Origin: Natrononativus amylolyticus | GTDB lineage: Archaea > Halobacteriota > Halobacteria > Halobacteriales > Natrialbaceae | Assembly (NCBI RefSeq): GCF_024362525.1 | Contig: NZ_CP101459.1 | Coordinates: 704,155-768,154, forward strand | Direction of reading: 5' to 3' | Length of the DNA stretch: 64,000 nt | Part shown: positions 8,849 to 17,000 of the stretch, piece by piece | How the letters are laid out: the number at the start of each line of letters is the position of its first letter | How positions within the stretch are numbered: the first letter of the stretch is position 1 | Notes under the pieces: model-generated | Database searches by the model: none | Told to the model about the DNA's origin: nothing | Seen by the model: the letters and a program-made list of their open reading frames with translations, nothing else | Translations under genes and position numbers: made by a program

Positions 8849-9406
8849 ATGGCTGAAGAGAGTGGCGTCGATGCGGATGTGATCGATGTCGATGGGTTGG
8901 CGTTCTCCTTCGAGGAGCACGAACGCCTGAAGACGTTGCTCCACAGCGACCGATTTCGAGAACTCGCCTTCAGTGAGCGGCGGTATCTCGTGTTAGGGGC
9001 TGGTGGCGACACTGACGTCGCCGATCGCCGGATGGCAGTCTATAAGCTTCTGGCCCGACGTCGAGACGCCGTTTCGTTCCGTCTCGAGGATTTCGGTTTG
9101 ACACCCGACGAACTCGCGCTGTGGGCTGCCGCGTACGAAAACCTGTGTGCGAAGGCGACACACATCGTCCTCGTGATCGAGGATTACGAAGGTGGCTATG
9201 TGTGGGAACTCGGCTATCTCTTCCACGAGGATATTCGGGAGAAGGTGTGGGTGCTCAAACGGGAGTACGGAAGTGTGGAAGCCAATAGAGCGCGATACGA
9301 TAACGGGATGGCTGCATCTCACCTGCAGTTGGTCGAGAACGCCGATAGAACGTTTCGGTGGACGGATCGCGATGAACTCGAGACACAGACAGAGAAGATT
9401 CCCTGA
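8849..9406 (+). CDS. Haloarchaeal conserved protein, possibly NDT/TIR-like fold
   Basis: 185 residues. The ATG at 8849 sits about 27 bp after a TATA-like element; a TTG further upstream is less likely. SERRYLVLGAGGD starts an alpha/beta domain, and AKATHIVLVIEDYEGGYVWELGYLF resembles the acidic active-site strand of nucleoside 2-deoxyribosyltransferase-like and TIR-like folds. The similarity is by eye and weak. Widespread haloarchaeal proteins of this kind have no known function. Divergent from a winged-helix regulator. Confidence 0.6.
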   Translation: MAEESGVDADVIDVDGLAFSFEEHERLKTLLHSDRFRELAFSERRYLVLGAGGDTDVADRRMAVYKLLARRRDAVSFRLEDFGLTPDELALWAAAYENLCAKATHIVLVIEDYEGGYVWELGYLFHEDIREKVWVLKREYGSVEANRARYDNGMAASHLQLVENADRTFRWTDRDELETQTEKIP

Positions 9407-9644
9407 GTCACCCGGAGTGGCCGCCTGGGCGGTGGCTCAGAGTGATGACTTCGGAGTGTTTGAAACGAGCGTTTGAAACAATCGTTTGTAACAACCACTG
9501 GCGTAGATTCCAACGAGGACGAACCCAGTATTTGACTGCTCGACTCGGCTAAATCTCAGGGAACGATCATCGAACAAGGTCCGTATGGGAGCCGCTTTCG
9601 CTCGTTGACGCTGGTTGATTGTAAAGGAAATACAACAACTCGAT

Positions 9645-11750
9645 TTACGTAGTATATGTTGGCAGTGATCCATTGACTCGTTCTGAGAGGTATCGTTCGA
9701 TCTCGGCCCGCCGCCACCCAAGTGGCGCACACACCGCTTCTACGGCATCAATCGCGAGGTCTGCATAGAGCTCACTGTCGTACTGGTCGGGTTCCTCACA
9801 CGCAAGTCGAACCCGCTCGCGTGAGCGTTTGCAGTCGTCAACGACGACATAGGAAACATCCTGACCCGGCTGAATATCCAGATCCAAGTCTGTGCCGCGT
9901 TCGAGGGCAGCGACCGTCCGCGTGTACTGTCGATATGCGTCGAGCGGTTTGGATGGCCGCTTCGTGATCACGAGTTCGGCGGGGTCGATCTCTCCAGTCC
10001 GGAGTGTTTGAAGTGCGCCTTGGAGGTGTGCACAGACGGCCTCGGGGGAGCGATGGTCATCGAGAAGTCGGATGCACTCTCGCTGGAGCGTCGTGATCCA
10101 CTCGGGGGTGTGTCGTTGACGGCTCTCGATGCCGCGGAACTTGTACTCGCCGTCACAGCGCTTTCCGAAGTACTTCGTGAGCGCCCCTTCGTCGCTCTCT
10201 GCCAGGGGGACAAATGCGACCCACTCGAACGCTGCTTCGTACTCGAGCCGAATGCCTACTTCCTCGGAGGTCGCCTCTGCAAGACTCGTCAGGGGAACCT
10301 GCGTTTCACCATCGATCGGTGTCACCCAGACGCTGTCGACGATACCGTGAAGCAGCCGCCACCCGTTCTGTTCGAGAATCTCCTTGGCCTCGAGGAGGAT
10401 TTCGCGAGCGTAGGCGTTGATCGCTTCGTGGCACTCGATCCGGCCGAACTTGGCGTTGCTAAACCCTTGATAACCGAAACAGGAGACGAGGATCCACTTG
10501 ATCGCACTCGACCGTCGGCGCAATGCCGTTCGCCGTTCGTCGTCGTCGGTCCGCTCGAGTTCGGCTTTGATTGCATCCCGGTCGTCGATCAACGGCTGTA
10601 GAACATCCGGGAGGTACCCGGGCTCATCACAGACCGCGTATCCGAGGCCGGGAACATCTGCCCGATCGCTGTGACACTCACAGCGGATCGTCTCCGGGCT
10701 GATGTTGTGCTGGCAGATGATGTTGGGATACAGACTCGAGAAATCGAGTTCGTGAACGTTCTCATGAAGGCCGACGTCTGGAGCGAACGTATACCCCCCG
10801 CGATCGGCGTTGTGAAGGGTACGCATCGGCTTGAAGAACTCATGGCGCCACGAGTTCCACGGGACTAACACGCCACGATCGCGCGCCTCGCGGATCTGGA
10901 TCGCGGTGAGGACGTTCCCAATCGATGCCCACCCGAGTTCCTGAAGCGGCTTCCACGACCGGCCGACGAGATCCAGACAGCCAGTTAGCCCCGACTGTGT
11001 ATAGAAGAACGTGTTCGACCGATCGACGATGACGCGCCCGGGTACGTTGTAGCGTGCCGGTGAGTGACCGACGTCGCCGTAGCTTTCGTACGTCGACGCC
11101 CCGGCAAGACGCTGGACACCAGGGAGGCGGCCGAGTTGCAACTCGACATCGTATTCGGCGGCACTCTCGGTGAGGACGGGAACGAGACGGCTCGACGAGA
11201 GAACAAGCACGTCCGGATCAACACGTTCGAGGCGAGCCTGTAGGGTTTCCAAGACGGTGGTTGGTGAGCCACTGATGTAGTCGTCGTCGATCGTGAGTTC
11301 GGTGAGTGGTGGGGTTGCCAGTTCCGGTGGCGCTGCAGCGAGTTCGAGCGTCGACAGCGCCGTTCCCGGCGTCGGATCGGTACCGGTCTCGAGACAATAG
11401 CGAAACTCCCGGGAGAAATCGACGTTGAAACACCGGTAGGTTCCCGGGCGGTCACGCTGGCGGACGAACCGGGCGACCTGTTGGACGTCGTCGATTCCGC
11501 GAACGTCGATCCGGAGAACCGGTTCGTGATCGTGGCGAAATCCTGGCCGCCAGCGTTCGGTTGCCGTGGCGACGACGGCAGGGTGGCGCTGGAGGTCGAC
11601 CTCGAGTGTTTCGAGTGAGCCATTGCTGGTCGATGCAGCGGCCGCATACAGTGTCGGTCGGTAGTCGGTGATCCGTTCGTACGCTGCGCCGTCTGCGGTT
11701 ACGGTCCACAGGTAGACGCCATCATCGAGATAGTCGATCGTGAACACCAC
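9645..11750 (-). CDS. Family B DNA polymerase, proofreading residues lost
   Basis: 701 residues, shorter than replicative archaeal PolB (about 780-900). Polymerase motif A is intact (ELDFSSLYPNII, about 334-345), motif B is present (KWILVSCFGYQGF, 418-430), and the thumb motif is TKYFGKRCDGEYKFRGIE. Motif C reads GIVDSVWV (469-476), with only one of the two usual Asp residues (YxDTDS). Where Exo I (DIE) should be, the chain reads TLELAAAPPEL, and Exo II reads DPDVLVLSSSRL with no Asn or Asp, so 3'-5' exonuclease activity is probably absent. Last gene of the minus-strand run RecA-like - small helical protein - polymerase, 11 bp after its neighbour. A translesion or element-encoded role fits better than main replication; that is inference. 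Confidence 0.9.
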   Translation of the reverse strand: MVFTIDYLDDGVYLWTVTADGAAYERITDYRPTLYAAAASTSNGSLETLEVDLQRHPAVVATATERWRPGFRHDHEPVLRIDVRGIDDVQQVARFVRQRDRPGTYRCFNVDFSREFRYCLETGTDPTPGTALSTLELAAAPPELATPPLTELTIDDDYISGSPTTVLETLQARLERVDPDVLVLSSSRLVPVLTESAAEYDVELQLGRLPGVQRLAGASTYESYGDVGHSPARYNVPGRVIVDRSNTFFYTQSGLTGCLDLVGRSWKPLQELGWASIGNVLTAIQIREARDRGVLVPWNSWRHEFFKPMRTLHNADRGGYTFAPDVGLHENVHELDFSSLYPNIICQHNISPETIRCECHSDRADVPGLGYAVCDEPGYLPDVLQPLIDDRDAIKAELERTDDDERRTALRRRSSAIKWILVSCFGYQGFSNAKFGRIECHEAINAYAREILLEAKEILEQNGWRLLHGIVDSVWVTPIDGETQVPLTSLAEATSEEVGIRLEYEAAFEWVAFVPLAESDEGALTKYFGKRCDGEYKFRGIESRQRHTPEWITTLQRECIRLLDDHRSPEAVCAHLQGALQTLRTGEIDPAELVITKRPSKPLDAYRQYTRTVAALERGTDLDLDIQPGQDVSYVVVDDCKRSRERVRLACEEPDQYDSELYADLAIDAVEAVCAPLGWRRAEIERYLSERVNGSLPTYTT

Positions 11751-11761
11751 GGCAACTCACC

Positions 11762-12043
11762 TCAGCTCTCACTACTGGCCGTCTCTGCCTCGGTTTCGAG
11801 CGCCTCGAGTCGTCTCTCGAGTGTTTCGAGGCGGGCTTCCTGTTCGAGGGCGATCGAGACGAGGATCGCATACGTCGGCTCGGGGTGGTTCAGATACCCG
11901 CTCGCGTCCGCGTGCTTCCGTGCGTGCTCGAACAACTGGTCGAAGTGGGGTTGATCCCGTCGACGGAGTCCGCGCCGGTAGTCGGCCCACTGGCGCTCGA
12001 GGGCGCGAAGCGTATCGCGGAACGTCGGGTTAGTGCGACCCAC
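11762..12043 (-). CDS. 93-aa helical partner protein in the polymerase operon
   Basis: Starts at GTG 12043, overlapping the end of the RecA-like gene by 14 bp, and ends 11 bp before the polymerase start. Sequence begins VGRTNPTFRDTLRALERQW, continues with YRRGLRRRDQPHFDQLFEHARKHADASGY, and ends in a coiled-coil stretch (ALEQEARLETLERRLEALETE). Its tight packing between the two genes suggests a physical partner of one of them. No enzymatic motif. I have the impression that similar proteins occur beside this type of polymerase in other haloarchaea but could not check. Confidence 0.75.
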   Translation of the reverse strand: MGRTNPTFRDTLRALERQWADYRRGLRRRDQPHFDQLFEHARKHADASGYLNHPEPTYAILVSIALEQEARLETLERRLEALETEAETASSES

Positions 12044-12734
12044 TGGCGAACACCTCCTGTGGTCGTGTTTGGTGCGCCGGTGTGTGGTCGTACAGGGGGC
12101 GACGCGCTTCGAGGATGCGTTGCCAGAACGCAAGCGTCGTCTGGACGTGGCCGTGGCTAGTCGGGTAGACGAGCGTTTCGAACCCGTCGGCGACGAACCG
12201 GGGGCCCTCTCGAGTGTGTTCACAGTGAATCGTTTCGCCGGCTGCTGCGGCGACCGGCTCGGAGAACGCGTCCGCTCGAGTCCGGGTGACGAGAACCGGA
12301 ACGTCGTGCTCACGACTGTAGCGAGCCAGTGTCGCAAGCGTCTGGAGAAGGAGCTCCGTCCCCTCGCCCCGATAGCACTCGTCGGCGCGGTACAGCGCGT
12401 CGACGGCGGGTACGACGATCACCTCCGTGTCGTCGTCGAGGTGGGTCGCGAGCGCATCGACGATCGCGACGTGTTGATACTGCGTGAACCCACGGGCGAC
12501 GTGAATCCGGTCGAGCACTCGCGGCGTCGGTGCGAGCCTTGCGAGTGGCTGTGTCGTCGCATGCCCGTGGGTGTCGACCCAGACGGCCCTTCCCCGTGTG
12601 GTCAAGACGTGGTCAACGACCAGCGTGTGGAGTGGCCCTCGTGGGTTGTCGCCCGTTTCGAGGAGAGTGATGCCCGGCTCGAGTGACGGCAACTCCGGAA
12701 CGGTCGGCGTCTGTGAGGGGGTGGAAGTAGACAT
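12030..12734 (-). CDS. RecA/Rad55-like protein lacking Walker A
   Basis: 234 residues. The layout follows the RecA core: an entry loop at ITLLETGDNPRGPLHTL where a GxxxxGK[ST] P-loop would be, strand AVWVDTHGHAT, then ARGFTQYQH, a Walker B-like TEVIVVPAVDALYR, and LLQTLATLARYSREHDVPVLVT. The Lys of the P-loop is missing, so ATP binding is doubtful. Inactive RecA relatives such as ImuA and SulA act as adaptors or inhibitors. Gene order with the small protein and the polymerase suggests one functional unit. TTCCGAA boxes lie 47-64 bp upstream. Confidence 0.75.
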   Translation of the reverse strand: MSTSTPSQTPTVPELPSLEPGITLLETGDNPRGPLHTLVVDHVLTTRGRAVWVDTHGHATTQPLARLAPTPRVLDRIHVARGFTQYQHVAIVDALATHLDDDTEVIVVPAVDALYRADECYRGEGTELLLQTLATLARYSREHDVPVLVTRTRADAFSEPVAAAAGETIHCEHTREGPRFVADGFETLVYPTSHGHVQTTLAFWQRILEARRPLYDHTPAHQTRPQEVFASGSH

Positions 12735-12780
12735 TCACGTGGGTAGATGGGGAGAGAAAGAATAAGCGAGCGCGTGACAG

Positions 12781-12880
12781 TTCCGACGTTTCCGAAAGCG
12801 ATCGACACGAGCGTCGATCGTGCCGCAGTAATGCGATTTTGGCGTTAGCGTTCGGTGGTTCCGAAAGCCGCTTCCGAAAC
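12781..12880. promoter_or_regulatory. TTCCGAA box cluster between orc gene and RecA-like gene
   Basis: Four boxes: TTCCGAC at 12781, TTCCGAAAG at 12790 (the latter within GTTTCCGAAAG), TTCCGAAAG at 12859 and TTCCGAAAC at 12872. The last two lie inside the 3' end of the orc gene. A matching tandem pair precedes the orc start (13919-13938). They could be Orc-binding or regulator sites for the replication block. Confidence 0.5.
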
Positions 12881-13903
12881 GCGGTAGACGCGACTGCGCT
12901 TTTCGCCGTCGGCTTCGATCACGTTGTAGTGTTCCATCTTCGAGAGGTAGTTTCGAACCATCCGGCGGGATTTCGGGCCGTCACACCGATGCTCGTATGC
13001 CTCATAGAGGGTTCCGGGTGCGACTTCGCCGTGTTCGTCGATGATCTCGTAGAGGAGTTGCTGATCGGCGATGAGTTGGTCGAGCGTCTTTCGGCGGAGT
13101 TCAGATCGGGCTTCCGGGATCGCGGCATCAATATCTGCACGGGAGAGTTCAGTTGCGCCATCGTAACTCGCCTGTCGGGCCGCGGTCCGAAGCACGCCGA
13201 TCGCGACGCGGGCGTCACCGGCTGCGGCGTCGGCAATCAATGCAAGGTGCTCGCGGGTGATCGCGCCCTCTGCGAGGCCGCGTTGGACCCGGCTCTCGAG
13301 GATCGAGACGAGTTCGTCGTCGCTGTACCGGTCGAACTTGACGCACTCGCTGCCCCGCAGCCGACTGTAGAGACGGTCGTCGAGACCGGAGAAGAGATCC
13401 TGTTCGTCGTTCGCGATGAGGATCATCGTTACGTGAGGTAACGCGTACAGATCGTAGAGAACGTCTTTGTCCTCGAGCTGGTCGACTTCGTCGAGGATCA
13501 CGACGTACGGATGAGTGTCGGCCTGTCGGAGACGGTCGTAGAGTTCGTCTTTGGGTGTCGATTGGCGGTGAACGTCGAGCGTCCGGTTGAGCTCTTCGAG
13601 TAGTCGGTAGAGCACACGATAGCCGTTGTAGTTGTGCCAGCAGTTGACGTAAGCGGTTTCGATATCGAATGTCGTCTCGCGGAGTTGCTCGAGGGCGTAC
13701 TGAGCACAGCAGGTCTTGCCGACGCCGGTCGGACCGAACAGGCAGGCGGTTTCGGCGGGGTTACCCTCGAGGACCGGCTGGACGATCCCCGACAGTCGGT
13801 TGAGTTCGGCGTTCCGATGGACGATCTCGTCGGGAAGGAACGTATCCTGAAACACGCGGGCGTCGGCAATCACACTGGACTGACGTTCCTCGAGCAGCGA
13901 CAT
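12845..13903 (-). CDS. Orc1/Cdc6 family initiator-like AAA+ protein
   Basis: 352 residues. Walker A GPTGVGKT (57-64), Walker B VVILDEVD (134-141), sensor 1 Asn in ILIANDE (165) and sensor 2 Arg in GDARVAIGVLR (about 232). A C-terminal winged helix at about 270-345 (QLIADQQLLYEIID, SRRMVRNYLSKMEHYNVIE) would contact DNA. It is at the short end for haloarchaeal Orc1 proteins, typical of accessory paralogues. It lies 110 bp upstream of the RecA-like gene on the same strand. TTCCGAA boxes flank it on both sides, which suggests autoregulation or a small replication origin. Confidence 0.9.
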   Translation of the reverse strand: MSLLEERQSSVIADARVFQDTFLPDEIVHRNAELNRLSGIVQPVLEGNPAETACLFGPTGVGKTCCAQYALEQLRETTFDIETAYVNCWHNYNGYRVLYRLLEELNRTLDVHRQSTPKDELYDRLRQADTHPYVVILDEVDQLEDKDVLYDLYALPHVTMILIANDEQDLFSGLDDRLYSRLRGSECVKFDRYSDDELVSILESRVQRGLAEGAITREHLALIADAAAGDARVAIGVLRTAARQASYDGATELSRADIDAAIPEARSELRRKTLDQLIADQQLLYEIIDEHGEVAPGTLYEAYEHRCDGPKSRRMVRNYLSKMEHYNVIEADGEKRSRVYRVSEAAFGTTER

Positions 13904-13918
13904 AAACGGTACCGGGTC

Positions 13919-13938
13919 GTTTCCGAAACTTCCGAAAG
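13919..13938. promoter_or_regulatory. Tandem TTCCGAA boxes before the orc start
   Basis: GTTTCCGAAAC (13919-13929) followed directly by TTCCGAAAG (13930-13938), 16-35 bp before the ATG. The first is an inverted repeat GTTTC-C-GAAAC. This overlaps the expected core promoter, so a bound protein would affect orc expression. Confidence 0.5.
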
Positions 13939-14041
13939 TGCCTGTACTGATCGGTTCGCCTACTGTGAGACAGTTGAATCGCCAGCGGAGGAAAAATCCA
14001 CGGTGAACGACCGCAACCGTGTCGATCTAGATCGGCGACCG

Positions 14042-17000
14042 TTACCGGCGGCGACGAAGGACGAGCATGGAGACGAACAGGGCAATCAGCGCCGGGAGAA
14101 CCGCGAATCCTGGAACCGCGTCGGATCCGCTCTCGTCGTCGCTGGGTTCGTCGTCATCCGCTTCGGTGACTGTGTCACTGTCGTCTCCCGTCACGTCATC
14201 CGCTTCGTCGTCTGTCTCGGCTGGTGTACCGTCATCTGTCTCCGTCTCGTCATCAGCGTCCGTCGCGTCGTCAGCCGGGCAGTCGTCTGCGTCGTCGTCA
14301 GTCGGGCAGTCGTCCGTCGACTCCTCGAGCGGGGTGACAACGAGCGTCGTCGTTGCGGTATCGTCCGGGGTGGTCACGACCAGGTCGACGTCGCCGGGTG
14401 TGTCCGGCGCGGTGAGACTGAACGTGACGCCGTCGCTCTCGCCACTCTCCAGGGTGACGTGCTGGTCGTCGACTGCTTCGTCGTTCATAACCAGCGTGAC
14501 GTCTGCCGTTTCCACGTCGTCACCGCTGTTGGTGAGCGAAACGGTCACCGTGACCTGTTCACCAACCTCGACGTCAGTTGGCGCGTCGATGGCCGTCACG
14601 TCGACGTGGGCGGGCGACGTCTCGTCCGGCGTGTCATCGTCGTCCGCCGGTGGCGGCGTGGTGTCACCTGAGTCGTCATCGCCCTCTTCTTTCTCGTCAG
14701 TGTCGTCTGCTTCGAGGACCGAGACCGTGACCTCGTCGATCGAGTCTGCACTCGCGACGCCGAGCATCGTGACGCCCTCGTCGACATCTGCAGGGAGTGT
14801 CGTGGTGAAGCCGACGGTGGTCTGGTCTCCTTCAAGCGTGAGCGACGTACTCTCGAGCACGGTGTAGGCGTCAGCATCCGAGAGATCGTCACCAAGTCGG
14901 AGTTCGAGGTCCTGGTCGGCTGCGGCGCCCTCGTTTTCGACCTGTGCCTGCACCGTGATGGACTCACCCTGTTCGGCGGCTTCCGGTGCGGTAACGTCGG
15001 AAACCACGAACAGCGGTGCCTGCTGAATCGTGACGTCGGTCGTCACGTCGCCGTCGTCGCTGCTGACTATGAGTGGCGCGTCGACGGCGACATCCTCGGC
15101 AGTCGGTTCGTAGGTGAACGTGATCTGTGTGCTTTCGTCGTGAGCAACAGACAGGTCGTGTTCATTCGCGATGACCGTACCATCGAGCGCGAGTTCGATG
15201 TCCTGAAGCCCCGTGTAATCGCCAGTGTTCGTCACGTCGACCGTGACATCCAGTTCGTCACCGACTGCAACCGATTCGGTGACGTCCTCGATCGTGAGGT
15301 GGTAGTCGGCTGTCTCGTAGGGCTCGTCGACTTCGTTCTCGTCGGTGACCTCGCCGGCGGTGTTCGCCTCGAGGCCACCCTCGCCGTAGTAGTTCGCCTC
15401 ACCGTCGAACGTCGTCGGGTTGAGCTCGTTGTTGACGCTCAAGTGGTCGGCCTCCAGATTGTTCCGCGCGGCGGCGTTAGCCGTGCCGGCGTCTTCGTCG
15501 ATCCGGATCGCATCGCCAGTGACGCGAACGTCGTTTTCGGTAACGATCGTCTCGTCCGCACCGCCGGTGAACACGATGCCGTCCCCACCAGCGGCCGTGC
15601 TCTGGAGGGAGAACTGCGCAGCGTCGACGGCGGTCGTGTCGATAATATTGTTCGTGATCGCGTTTCCATCTGACTCGCGGAGTTCGATCGCCGTCTCGGT
15701 GTCCGTAATCGTGTTGTGTGCGACCGTGTGGCCGTCACTGCCGTCGAGCAGCAGGCCGGTCTCGACGTCGGTGACCGTCGTTCGGAGCACCGTCGTCTCG
15801 TCTGCCGTAGTCACGATTCCGGTGCCGGTGTCGTCGCCCTCGATCGTCATCCCGGAAAGGATGACACCGGTGGCATCGATCTCGAACGCAGTGTCGTCTA
15901 CCGGACGGATCGTCGTGGCGTCGGCGCCGTCGACCCCCTGGATGCGGACGTCGGGCGTCTCGACCGTGACGCTTTCGTCGTACTCGCCGGCGGCGACGGC
16001 AACGGTATCACCGGCATCGGCCGCGGCAAGACCGCTCTCGATCGTGCCGTAGTCGACGGTGAGCGTATCGACGGCGACATCGGTAGTCGTCGCGACCGAG
16101 TGCGAGCGGTCGTGTTCACCGGCACGCGGTTCGTGGGGAAGTTCATACTCGAGGGAGACCAATGTCGTCTCGCCGCCATCGAGGTCGACCGTCTCGGTCG
16201 CGACTTCTACACCGTCGAGCGAGAGGATGATCGTCTCCGCGCCCCCCAGATCACCGACGTTCGCGACCGTGGCCTCGACGTCGATCGTGTCGCCCTGGGT
16301 GGCCGTCGCGGGAACGTTGAACTCGGTGATCTCGAACGTCGCGGGTTCGGCCGACTGGATGCGGGCAGTCGTCGTGTCGTCATCGTCTTCGGTCGCCGCT
16401 GCGATTGTGACGCCGGGGACGTCACCCTCGTCGGTGTCGTACGCGAACGTGTACGGCTCCGACGCCCCGGGCTCGAGGTCGATCGTCGCGGTCTGCGTCT
16501 CCTCACCGACTTCGAGATCGAGCGTCTGTTCGGCGACACCGCTACCGACATTTTCGACGGTGACGGTCACGTCGAGCGTGTCGCCAGCGGTGACTGGCGC
16601 GGACGTCTCAGTGATCGTCACCGCGTACTCTTCGGTCGAGAACACGTCGACGGTCGCCGTATCGCTGTGGTCGGCCGTGGTAACCGTCAGTGGCGTTTCC
16701 ACCGGCGTAGCGTCTGCCGGAACGTCATAGGTAAACACTACCTCCTCGCTGTCACCACCCGCGAGTTCGACCTCCTCCTCGAGCGTAGCGGTGCCCTCGC
16801 CGATCTCGAGGGTGACGGTCTGGGTCGCTGGCTCGTCACCGTCGTTTGCGACGGTAGCTACCACTGTGAGCTGGTCACCCTGACCGATCGTGTCGTCGAT
16901 GTCGTCGATATCGACTACGAAGAACGCGGGCTCGGGCAGTTCCTCGACGGTTAGCGATCCCGTCTGTGCGTCGTCGTCGGTACCGACCGCGTACGTGTGC

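Noticed and set aside
15716..16954. 412-codon plus-strand frame
   Set aside because: Shadow of the giant surface protein; repeated Val/Arg/Asp pattern mirrors Thr/Asp/Val codons of the CARDB repeats.
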